Positions 7,735-14,712 of a stretch of DNA of 39,615 nt are shown here, one piece after another. How positions within the stretch are numbered: position 1 is the stretch's first letter; every line of letters begins with the position of its first letter. The stretch is taken from NCBI GenBank assembly GCA_019420065.1, contig JAHZHX010000012.1, positions 1 to 39,615 of the forward strand, in the 5' to 3' direction. The translations under genes were made by a program, and so were the position numbers. The notes beneath the pieces were generated by a model. The model did no database searches, had not been told where the DNA came from, and worked only from the letters and a program-made list of their open reading frames with translations. Source of the DNA: Clostridiales bacterium. Lineage in GTDB: Bacteria > Bacillota > Clostridia > Christensenellales > Aristaeellaceae.

Positions 7735-9219
7735 TTACAGCACGGATGCGGCAATCGACGCTGCCAGCTCCGTTAGCCCGGTGGGGAACATGCCCAGCCC
7801 CAGACACAGCGCGGCCAGCAGCATCATGGGCGCAAGCATCACATAAGTGGGTTCTGCTTTGGCCAAGGATTCCCGCGGAATATCGCTGCCCGGGAAAAAG
7901 CCGCGAATCACGATGGAAAACAGATAACCGGCAGTCAGAATCGCGCTGATAAGCAGTACGGCAGGCCCGACCCAGTTCCAGGAATAAGCCATGGACAGGC
8001 CGCCCTGCGCCAGATACCATTTGCTGATAAAGCCGCAGGTCGGCGGAATGCCGATCAGGCCCATGGATACGATGGTATAGCACCACATGGCGCGCGGCAT
8101 CCGCTTGCCAATGCCCGTCAGCTCCGAAACCCGGGTCTTGCCCGTTTTATAGATCACAGCTCCCGCCGTCATAAACAGCGTATTTTTGATGATGGAATGG
8201 AACACGATGTGCAGCAGCGCGCCAATCACGCCCCACTGCGTCATGGTGAACAAGCCAAAGAGGATATAGGAGACCTGGCTGACGGTCGAATAAGCCAGGC
8301 GCTTTTTGAACACGCCTTCCTTGAAAGCCATCATCGAGCCAAGGAACACCGTCACCAGCGCCAGCGCCAGCAGCGCCGTCTGCACCCAGGTTCCGCGCAG
8401 GAATTCCGGGCCAACCAGATAATAAATCACGCGAATAATCCCCAGAACGCCCGCCTTGGTAATTACGCCGGAAAGCACAGCGCTGGCCGGAGCAGGCGCC
8501 ACCGGGTGCGCCGTAGGCAGCCAGCCATGCAGCGGAAACATACCTGCCTTTACCGTAAAGCCCAGCACCGTCAGGAAAAATACCGCCAGCAGCAGCTTTT
8601 CATGCCCGGCAACCTTGGCCATATCCAGTGCGCCGCCCGGCGTAAAGGTCAGCGTCAGCGTATACTGGTTCAGGAAGAAAATACCCGCCAACGCCAGCGA
8701 AGCGCCGATAACCGAATAAATCAGATATTTAACGCCGGCCGCCACCGCCTCTTTGGTCATGGTATGCGTCACCAGCGGCAGGCTCAGCAGCGTCATGGCC
8801 TCATAGAACATGTACAGCGTGACAATGCTGCCGCACAGCGACAGCCCCATCAGCGCCGCCAGCGTGAAAAGATAGAAGGCATAAAAGCGCTTTTCGTTCT
8901 TCTCATGGTGCATATACTCAAAGCTGTACACGCCCACCGCCGCAAACACCACGCTGATAAAGCCGGCGTACAGGCGACCCACGTGATCGATTTTCAGCAG
9001 CACCGGAATGGACGGCGTCAGACGCAGCAGCGTCAGGCTGCTGTCCGGGCGCAGAATCACAGCCAGCACCGCCGCCACCGTCAAACCCAGCGTGACTGAA
9101 ACAGCAATGCGGCGCCGGCGCATATCATCCAGCGCCTTGACAAACGCTACGGCAAAGCCGCCCAGAATGGGAATCAGCAGCGGCAATGCCAGCAGGAAAT
9201 CCTTGGTATTCATATCCAT
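7735..9219 (-). CDS. Proton-conducting antiporter-type subunit, NuoM/MrpD-like, 494 aa
   Basis: This is the second antiporter-type subunit. All charged residues expected of an active channel are visible: Glu140 (YMFYEAMTL), Lys224 (FTVKAGMFPLHGWLP), Lys255 (GVITKAGVLG) and the lysine in GFISKWYLA. About fourteen hydrophobic helices and the length match MrpD and NuoM. The HPVAPAPASAVLSG stretch is the MrpD/NuoM form of TM7-8. The start is the ATG at 9217-9219, with GGAGG eight bases upstream; the in-frame ATG six bases later is too far from it. It lies 18 bases after the preceding gene's stop. Confidence 0.9.
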   Translation of the reverse strand: MDMNTKDFLLALPLLIPILGGFAVAFVKALDDMRRRRIAVSVTLGLTVAAVLAVILRPDSSLTLLRLTPSIPVLLKIDHVGRLYAGFISVVFAAVGVYSFEYMHHEKNEKRFYAFYLFTLAALMGLSLCGSIVTLYMFYEAMTLLSLPLVTHTMTKEAVAAGVKYLIYSVIGASLALAGIFFLNQYTLTLTFTPGGALDMAKVAGHEKLLLAVFFLTVLGFTVKAGMFPLHGWLPTAHPVAPAPASAVLSGVITKAGVLGIIRVIYYLVGPEFLRGTWVQTALLALALVTVFLGSMMAFKEGVFKKRLAYSTVSQVSYILFGLFTMTQWGVIGALLHIVFHSIIKNTLFMTAGAVIYKTGKTRVSELTGIGKRMPRAMWCYTIVSMGLIGIPPTCGFISKWYLAQGGLSMAYSWNWVGPAVLLISAILTAGYLFSIVIRGFFPGSDIPRESLAKAEPTYVMLAPMMLLAALCLGLGMFPTGLTELAASIAASVL

Positions 9220-9237
9220 TATAACTTCCTCCCCTTG

Positions 9238-10734
9238 TCATCCCAGCAGCGCCAGGCCGCGGAAAATCATCTGCATCACAGGCTGAGACGCAACGCCCAG
9301 CAAAACCGTCAGCGCGGAAAGCGCCATGCAGGCCAATCCAAAGCACGCGCCGCTATGCCACCTGGGCTGCGCGGCGATCTGCCCTTCTTCCACCCGGAAC
9401 AGCGTAATCACCGTGCGGCCAAAGTAAACCGCGTTCAGCGCCGTGCTGACCGCCAGCACCGCCAGTATCCCCCACATGTGCAGGCCGCCCCACGCGAGCG
9501 CCGCCTCGGCAAAATAGATTTTGACCATAAAGCCGCTGAGGAAAGGAATGCCAATCATGCTGAGCGCTCCCACGACAAATGCGATTCCGGCCACAGGATT
9601 ACGGTAAATCGCTCCGCGCAGCGCCCGGAAGGTACGCTTGTTCTCCGACGCGTCGCACAGCCCACCCACAGAAATGAACAGCATGGATTTGCATACCGCG
9701 TGCGCCATCAGCTGGAACATGGCCGCCGCCATGCCCTCCTGCGTGCCAAGACCGATCCCCATATAAATATAGCCGATCTGCGCCACCGAAGAAAATGCCA
9801 CCATACGGCGTATATCGAGCTGCCGAATGGCCGAAACCGACCCCAACACGCTGCCCAGCATGGCGAAAACAAACAGGATATCGGCAATCCCCGTGCTCAT
9901 TACCACATCCAGGCCAAATACGCGATAATAGAATTTGACCAGCAGGAAGATATAGCCCTTGGAAATCAGGCTGGACAGGATCGCGCTGGATGCAGGCGTG
10001 GAGCTGGAATAAGCATCCGGCACCCAGGTATGGAAAGGAAAAAGCGCCGACTTTATCGCCAGGCCAATGGTAATCAAGGCAATAACCACGTTCAGCGGCT
10101 GCGCATATTTTCCGCTTTCATGCAGCGCGGCAATCGCCTCCCGAATGTTGGACATCAGCAAATGCCCGGTCAGGTCATAGAGCAGCGTAAGCCCGAGTAG
10201 GAACAGGCCGGAGCCAACCAGGTTCATGATCATATAACGCATGGCTGCCACCAGCGTGCGCCCCTTGGTATGGGCGCTGATGAGCGCGCAGGCGGCGATC
10301 GTCATGATTTCCAGGAAAACGTAGCCCGTGAACACGTCGTTGGTGAACACCTGCGCCATCAGGGCCGAGGTGGTCAGCTCAGTCATGACAAAATAGAGAT
10401 TCTGTCTATCGCCGGCAATATCGCGCTCAATGCCGCGCAAGCCGCCCAACACGGAAAACAGCATCACCAGCGCAAAGCACAGCGCCGTCAGCGCTTCCAG
10501 CATCCCCGCGCGGATCTCATTGCCCCACGGCGCGGGAAAGTGGCCCATCATAAAGGTAAAGCTATTGTCAAAGCGCGCCATCAGCACGCATAGCGCCGCC
10601 GCCATGATCGAAACCAGCGTAATGACGGCAATCGCCGCGCGCCGCGCCGCTTTTCCCTTCAGAATGCTCGTCAGCGAGGCGCTTGCCAGCGGAAGCAGAA
10701 TCATGGCGAAGGGAAGATTTTGCCACAGTGCCAT
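9238..10734 (-). CDS. Proton-conducting antiporter-type subunit, MrpD/NuoN-like, 498 aa
   Basis: This is the first of the four antiporter-type subunits and directly follows mrpC, the standard place of mrpD or mbhH. Glu142 (YVFLEIMTI), Lys228 (GLAIKSALFPFHTWVP), Lys259 (SLISKGYIF) and the lysine in GFMVKIYFAEAAL are all present. The TM7-8 loop reads DAYSSSTPASSAILSS, closest to MrpD and MbhH proteins. Its ATG overlaps the mrpC stop by one base (TAATG), so translation is probably coupled. If one subunit here is the true MrpD, this is the best candidate from its position. Confidence 0.9.
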   Translation of the reverse strand: MALWQNLPFAMILLPLASASLTSILKGKAARRAAIAVITLVSIMAAALCVLMARFDNSFTFMMGHFPAPWGNEIRAGMLEALTALCFALVMLFSVLGGLRGIERDIAGDRQNLYFVMTELTTSALMAQVFTNDVFTGYVFLEIMTIAACALISAHTKGRTLVAAMRYMIMNLVGSGLFLLGLTLLYDLTGHLLMSNIREAIAALHESGKYAQPLNVVIALITIGLAIKSALFPFHTWVPDAYSSSTPASSAILSSLISKGYIFLLVKFYYRVFGLDVVMSTGIADILFVFAMLGSVLGSVSAIRQLDIRRMVAFSSVAQIGYIYMGIGLGTQEGMAAAMFQLMAHAVCKSMLFISVGGLCDASENKRTFRALRGAIYRNPVAGIAFVVGALSMIGIPFLSGFMVKIYFAEAALAWGGLHMWGILAVLAVSTALNAVYFGRTVITLFRVEEGQIAAQPRWHSGACFGLACMALSALTVLLGVASQPVMQMIFRGLALLG

Positions 10735-11105
10735 TACAGCTCCTCCTTCCGCGCCAGCATGGCGATCTCGTCTATATCCAGCGTATGATAACGACGGTAG
10801 AGGCGAACGGTCAGCGCCAGCATCAGCGCCGTCACGCTCACGGACACCACAATGCCCGTCAGCACCAGACCGGCTGGAACGGGATTGATATACGCCTCCA
10901 TGCTCTGTATCCCGTCCACGATGATCGGCGCCTTGCGCCCGGCGATAAATCCTTTCGCTGCCAGGAACAGATAAATGGCGCTGTCCATCATGGAAAAGCC
11001 CAGAATCTTCTTAATCATATTCCGGTGCAGCAGCAGTGTGGTAAAGCCAATGCCGAAGAGAATGATCGCGCAGGCTTCCTCATAGTTTTGGAAAAGATTG
11101 CCCAT
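10734..11105 (-). CDS. mrpC: MrpC/MnhC (NuoK-like) subunit, 123 aa
   Basis: This is a three-helix subunit homologous to NuoK of complex I, and it forms part of the ion path next to MrpD. Residues 10-26, 36-52 and 80-100 are hydrophobic. The motif HRNMIKKILGFSMMDSAIYLFL is typical, as is the PVPAGLVLTGIVVSVSVTA stretch in the third helix. The length matches MrpC (about 110-115) with a short charged C-terminal tail. It lies three bases after the MbhE/MrpB fusion gene and overlaps the next gene by one base. Confidence 0.92.
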   Translation of the reverse strand: MGNLFQNYEEACAIILFGIGFTTLLLHRNMIKKILGFSMMDSAIYLFLAAKGFIAGRKAPIIVDGIQSMEAYINPVPAGLVLTGIVVSVSVTALMLALTVRLYRRYHTLDIDEIAMLARKEEL

Positions 11106-11108
11106 CGC

Positions 11109-12128
11109 TTACATATCTCCTTTCCTGAACAGGGTATAAAACGCATACATCGTGCAGGCTACCACCATACCCACGGCAATGTTCAGATACAGGATCAAGC
11201 CCGAGGAAAAAATGTTCCCCGGCGTACCCAGCCCGATGCCGCTGTCAAGATGATTCGCGCCGCAGAAGAAGGAATAGGATTTGGCCAGCGCATAGAAGGC
11301 CAGCGCGCAGAAGGACACCGCCTTAAAGGTCTTAAAGGTGAAAAACCGTTCCGTGCGGGCAAAGCCATAAGCATTGAGGTACAAAATCAGCCCCGCGCCC
11401 ATGATCGCGCCGCCCGAGAAGCCGCCGCCCGGAGACAAATGACCGTTCAGCAAGCCATACACGCCAAACAGCAGAATAATCGGCACAAGGAATCCGGCCA
11501 CACGCTGCAAAATAATGTCGTTTTTCGGTTCATACACACGGTCGTTGGCTTCATTCTCCAGCTTTTCCCTGGAAGCGGCACCCTCGTTCCCCTGGCTGAT
11601 GCGCAGCAGAATGATGACCGAGCATGCCGCAATGAAAAGCACGTGCGACTCGCCCAAGGTATCAAAGGCACGGTAATCCAGGATCATACCGCTGACAATG
11701 TTCACGGCGCCCGTCTCCTGCAAGCCTTGCTCAATATAGCGCTGCGACACCTCGTTATTGATGGGGTTGTTCTCCCCGCCAAAGGAAGGCAGGTTGGACA
11801 CCGTCGTCAGCAATACAAAAATCACCGATACGCACAGCGCTACCGCCAGCAAACTGTATAACGCCCGCATCAGCTTTGCTCCCTTGGTACGGCTCCAATG
11901 ATGCGCGCGCTCCATCAGCACTGCCTCATGCTGCTCCACCTCAAGCTGATGCGCTTCCGTTTCAGTCTCGCGTTCTGCCATTTCATCAGAAGAAATGACG
12001 CGATGCGCATCCGAGGGCTGCTCCAGCTCCTGCGTCATATGATCGCTGAGCAGGCTGCCGCCGCCGTGAAGCCAGCGCTTCAGGCGTGGATACCAGGAAT
12101 TTTCATAATCATTCCTTTGCTTCGCCAT
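11109..12128 (-). CDS. mrpB: Fusion of MbhE-like domain and MrpB/MnhB, 339 aa, with charged N-terminal extension
   Basis: Three parts are visible. Residues 1-85 are hydrophilic and strongly charged, rich in Glu and His, with no recognised domain. Residues 88-178 carry two membrane segments around DYRAFDTLGES, the hallmark of MbhE and of the last part of MrpA. Residues 205-335 are MnhB, with FGVYGLLNGHLSPGGGFSGG, which contains the family's nearly invariant glycine-rich motif. In Mrp these two domains sit in MrpA and MrpB, and in Mbh they are separate genes (mbhE, mbhF). The gene starts inside the end of the MbhD-like gene (20-base overlap) and is followed at once by mrpC. Confidence 0.9.
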   Translation of the reverse strand: MAKQRNDYENSWYPRLKRWLHGGGSLLSDHMTQELEQPSDAHRVISSDEMAERETETEAHQLEVEQHEAVLMERAHHWSRTKGAKLMRALYSLLAVALCVSVIFVLLTTVSNLPSFGGENNPINNEVSQRYIEQGLQETGAVNIVSGMILDYRAFDTLGESHVLFIAACSVIILLRISQGNEGAASREKLENEANDRVYEPKNDIILQRVAGFLVPIILLFGVYGLLNGHLSPGGGFSGGAIMGAGLILYLNAYGFARTERFFTFKTFKAVSFCALAFYALAKSYSFFCGANHLDSGIGLGTPGNIFSSGLILYLNIAVGMVVACTMYAFYTLFRKGDM

Positions 12129-12375
12129 CTTTGGCGTCCCCCTTTATCGCATGAATCTTTTTCAATGTCACAAACATAAGCAGACTGGTCACGCCCGCGC
12201 CCACCGCAGCTTCGGTGATGGCCAGGTCGGGCGATTCCAGCAAGATCCAGATGACCGACATGGCCAGCGACTGTGACATGAAAATAATCAGGCTGGTCAG
12301 CAGATCCTTTGTCAGGCTGACCGAAATGGCGCAGACCAGAATAAACAAAAGCAGCGCAACATTTAAAAAATCCAT
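12109..12375 (-). CDS. MbhD-like (DUF4040) antiporter subunit, 88 aa
   Basis: This is a three-helix subunit corresponding to MbhD of membrane hydrogenases and to the penultimate part of MrpA. The motif LESPDLAITEAAVGAG at residues 46-61 is diagnostic; its Asp and Glu line the ion path in the related structures. The C-terminus is charged and cytoplasmic. It sits between mrpG and the MbhE/MrpB fusion, exactly as mbhD sits between mbhC and mbhE. The start is the ATG at 12373-12375, overlapping the last base of mrpG. Confidence 0.9.
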   Translation of the reverse strand: MDFLNVALLLFILVCAISVSLTKDLLTSLIIFMSQSLAMSVIWILLESPDLAITEAAVGAGVTSLLMFVTLKKIHAIKGDAKDGEAKE

Positions 12376-12725
12376 CAGGACTCAACCTCCTTATGCGGGT
12401 CGTCCTCCGTGGCGATCTCCATTTCCTGCTCCAAATGGGGATTGATGGTAACCTCCAAACGGCTGATCAGATGCGAAGCCACCGGGCTTGTCAGCCACCA
12501 CATCGCCACCAGCAGCAGGAGCTTGAGCGAATTCATGTTCCAGCCCGAGATCACCGTCAGCCCCAGGATAATAAACAGAATCCCCATCGTGTCTCCCAGC
12601 GCCGCGGCATGCATGCGGTTGAGCACATACTTAAAGCGATTCACGCCAACAACGGATGAAATGACAAAAAACGTTCCCAGCAGCATCAGCGCCGCCGCCA
12701 GAATAAAGCGCAGCCACTCAAGCAT
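12375..12725 (-). CDS. mrpG: MrpG/MnhG subunit, 116 aa
   Basis: This is a small three-helix subunit of Mrp antiporters (MbhC in hydrogenases). The family pattern is seen in VVGVNRFKYVLNRMHAAALGDTMG near residues 25-48 (usual form G-x-x-R-x-PD-x-x-x-R-x-H-A-x-x-x-x-x-T-x-G) and in WWLTSPVASHLISR near 75-88. The C-terminus is acidic and cytoplasmic. The frame stays open further upstream, but the ATG at 12723-12725 gives the family start MLEWLRFI and overlaps the mrpF end by eight bases. Confidence 0.92.
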   Translation of the reverse strand: MLEWLRFILAAALMLLGTFFVISSVVGVNRFKYVLNRMHAAALGDTMGILFIILGLTVISGWNMNSLKLLLLVAMWWLTSPVASHLISRLEVTINPHLEQEMEIATEDDPHKEVES

Positions 12726-13041
12726 CTTTGTCCGCCTCCCCGTTCGCTTTCTTTTGCAGGCGCTCGCGGTATACGCCAAGATATACCTTTGTCAGCAGCA
12801 CGACCGCCAGGAAGGACAGCATGGTATAAATCAGCGCCACATCCGCCAGATATCCTTCGTCCAGCATCAGCGTCAGCACCGCGATAATGATGGTAATCTG
12901 CGTGCCCACCATATTGACCGCCACGATACGGTCAGCAATCCGCGGCCCCTTGATCGATCGCGCCAGACTGAAAAACAGGCTGACCGCCAGCACTGCCAGC
13001 ACAATGCGGTAAAGCCATTCATATGCAAGTGAAAGCGTCAT
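12718..13041 (-). CDS. mrpF: MrpF/MnhF subunit, 107 aa
   Basis: This is a three-helix subunit of Mrp antiporters (MbhB in hydrogenases). Typical signs are GPRIADRIVAVNMVG in the first loop and YLADVALIYTMLSFLAVV in the third helix, with the conserved Asp. A charged cytoplasmic tail of about 20 residues follows. The gene overlaps mrpE by four bases upstream and mrpG by eight bases downstream, so the three are translationally coupled. Confidence 0.93.
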   Translation of the reverse strand: MTLSLAYEWLYRIVLAVLAVSLFFSLARSIKGPRIADRIVAVNMVGTQITIIIAVLTLMLDEGYLADVALIYTMLSFLAVVLLTKVYLGVYRERLQKKANGEADKDA

Positions 13042-13505
13042 GCCTTTGCCCCCTCCATTTTTTCGATGCGCTCTTCAAAAGCCGAATTCTCCAGCCCCTC
13101 TCCCAGCTCTGTATCCAGGCAATGCACCATGAACAAATCATCGCGCACATGCACCGTAATCGTTCCGGGCGTCAGGGTAATGGAGTTGGCCAGGATGGTC
13201 TTGCCCATCTCCGACCGCAGCCTGGTATGGAAGGTACACAGCTTGGGCTCCACCTCCAGGCGCGGCGAATAAATCAGGCGCAGCACCTGCCAGTTGGCCT
13301 TAATAATCTCCCGCAGCAAAAACCACAGGTACGCCAACGCCGCGGGCGCCTTTTTGACGCTGCGCAGCTCCCGGCGCGGACTCAGACCAATATACTTGCA
13401 GGTAAAGGCATAAATCGCCGCGCTGACCACAATGCCGGTCAGGGCAATTTCCGCCGTCCACCGGCCATTGAATAGAATCCATAACCCAAACAGAATCAAA
13501 AACAT
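13038..13505 (-). CDS. mrpE: MrpE/MnhE subunit, 155 aa; first gene of the operon
   Basis: The family has two N-terminal membrane helices and a cytoplasmic alpha/beta domain. The sequence shows the helix pair at 1-34, LAYLWFLLREIIKANWQVLRLI near 58-79, and the diagnostic ANSITLTPGTITVHV near 106-120 ahead of LFMVHCLDTE. The length is normal. The RBS AAAGGGGG stands seven bases before the ATG at 13503-13505. A TTGACA-17-TAAAAT promoter lies directly upstream, so this gene opens the ten-gene transcript running to 4101. The order mrpE-F-G matches mbhA-B-C of archaeal hydrogenases. Confidence 0.93.
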   Translation of the reverse strand: MFLILFGLWILFNGRWTAEIALTGIVVSAAIYAFTCKYIGLSPRRELRSVKKAPAALAYLWFLLREIIKANWQVLRLIYSPRLEVEPKLCTFHTRLRSEMGKTILANSITLTPGTITVHVRDDLFMVHCLDTELGEGLENSAFEERIEKMEGAKA

Positions 13506-13534
13506 CGCTTTGCCCCCTTTGAATGAACCGACAT

Positions 13535-13563
13535 ATTTTACAATGGATCCCCCTGTTTGTCAA
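13535..13563 (-). promoter_or_regulatory. Sigma-A-type promoter of the antiporter operon
   Basis: On the minus strand TTGACA (13563-13558) and TAAAAT (13540-13535) are separated by exactly 17 bases. The expected transcript start is about 25 bases before the mrpE ATG. The rest of the gap at 13564-13655 is AT-rich with no operator that I can define. Confidence 0.78.
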
Positions 13564-13655
13564 CTTTCTTCCTATTAAATATTATTATCGCTTTATCAAA
13601 ATTTGTTGTCGCCAGGAGCAGGGGTATTTTTTTCGCTTCTCAATCGCTCCATGAT

Positions 13656-13687
13656 AAAAGCTGACCGGAAAAATGATCCCGGTCAGC
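13656..13687 (-). terminator. Intrinsic terminator after the sugar kinase gene
   Basis: GCTGACCGG and CCGGTCAGC (13660-13668 and 13679-13687) form a 9-bp GC-rich stem with a 10-base loop. On the minus strand it is followed by TTTTAT, just after the kinase stop. It insulates the antiporter operon from upstream transcription. Confidence 0.85.
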
Positions 13688-13694
13688 CCCGTAT

Positions 13695-14636
13695 TCACTT
13701 TTCCCAAGCCTGATAGCCGGATAAGAATTTCGCCTTAAACGCCGCGTCGCAGGAATACCCCGCGTCATACATGGCCTCCACCGCGCCGCCGTAAACAGGC
13801 GGGGCGTCGGAATCCATCAATTCTACCGCCGCCGGCGCATGCGCGCGCAGCGCCTGGACATACTCCGGGAAATGACGGAAAATTCCGCCGTTGAGCACCA
13901 GCGTATAACCGCCGCCAAAACGTCGGTAGCCCGTCCATACCAGCTCGTTCAGATCCGCCACGCATTCGTCAAAAATGCGCGCTGCCGCCCGGTCGCCGGC
14001 GCGCCGCGCCTCAAAAATAAGGCTGGCAAAAGATGCGATATAAGGCCGCCCGCCGCGATAGATTTTCTCAAAATGCGCGTTGATATCCTCGCCGCAGCGC
14101 TGCTCAAACAGCTTCGTCAAAAGCGTTTCGCCATCCCGGCCGTCCTGGGCGCGGACAATGGCCAAGATTGCCTTTTTCCCCAGAATAAAGCCGCTGGCGC
14201 AGCTATCCACCAGATAGCCCCATCCGCCGATATGATCGTTCACATCCCCGCGTCGGAAGCACAGCGACGACCCCGTGCCGCAAATCAGGCATGCGCCGTC
14301 CTGATGCCCCAGCATAGCCGAAATCAGGCATGCGCCGTCCGGCTCAATCCGGATTTTTTCCGCCGGCACGCGCTCCGCAAGCCATGTCTGCACCCGGTCG
14401 CCAAAGTATTCAAGGCAGGCAACGCCGCCATAAATGCAGCGAAGCGGCACATTCAGCCCCTCCTGCAGCGCCTCAATAGCGCGCAGATAACGCGCGCACG
14501 CCTCGTCAAAGCCCACATCCAGGGGGTTCGCGCCCGGCGCCACCACCCGGCGCAGCACTGTGCCATCCTGATCGAACAGCACAGCGTCCGTCTTGGTTCC
14601 GCCCACATCAAAGGCAATAAAATACGCTTGTTTCAT
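13695..14636 (-). CDS. BadF/BadG/BcrA/BcrD-type ATPase, probable N-acetylglucosamine or related sugar kinase, 313 aa
   Basis: The protein has the sugar-kinase/Hsp70/actin fold. Residues 9-21 (DVGGTKTDAVLFD) are the phosphate-1 loop, CLICGTGSSLCF in the middle is the phosphate-2 loop, and TLVLNGGIF near residue 248 is the adenosine motif. IGGWGYLVDSCASGFILGK, between them, is the form seen in BadF/BadG N-acetylglucosamine kinases; in benzoyl-CoA reductase activators this region binds an iron-sulfur cluster through two cysteines in a different context, and no reductase genes are near. The length fits a kinase. It has its own promoter and terminator and is thus a single-gene unit. The sugar is inferred only from family resemblance. 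Confidence 0.85.
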   Translation of the reverse strand: MKQAYFIAFDVGGTKTDAVLFDQDGTVLRRVVAPGANPLDVGFDEACARYLRAIEALQEGLNVPLRCIYGGVACLEYFGDRVQTWLAERVPAEKIRIEPDGACLISAMLGHQDGACLICGTGSSLCFRRGDVNDHIGGWGYLVDSCASGFILGKKAILAIVRAQDGRDGETLLTKLFEQRCGEDINAHFEKIYRGGRPYIASFASLIFEARRAGDRAAARIFDECVADLNELVWTGYRRFGGGYTLVLNGGIFRHFPEYVQALRAHAPAAVELMDSDAPPVYGGAVEAMYDAGYSCDAAFKAKFLSGYQAWEK

Positions 14637-14670
14637 CTTCGCACGCTCACTTTATCAGATTGTCGCCTTC

Positions 14671-14699
14671 ATCGTACCCCCACGCAAGAGGTTTGTCAA
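14671..14699 (-). promoter_or_regulatory. Promoter of the sugar kinase gene
   Basis: TTGACA (14699-14694) and TACGAT (14676-14671) on the minus strand are 17 bases apart and about 35 bases upstream of the ATG. No terminator is seen between the ABC gene end (14713) and this site, so read-through may add to expression. Confidence 0.68.
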
Positions 14700-14712
14700 G
14701 CGCCGTCTTTGC

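Noticed and set aside
4101..13505. Complex I (nuo) operon
   Set aside because: Only antiporter-type, NuoK-like and Mrp-specific subunits are present. There is no NuoA, B, C, D, E, F, G, H, I or J, and mrpE/F/G are diagnostic of Mrp/Mbh-type modules.
13695..14636. Activator of 2-hydroxyacyl-CoA dehydratase or benzoyl-CoA reductase
   Set aside because: The BadF/BadG family includes these, but no dehydratase or reductase genes are near and the sequence fits the sugar-kinase branch better.
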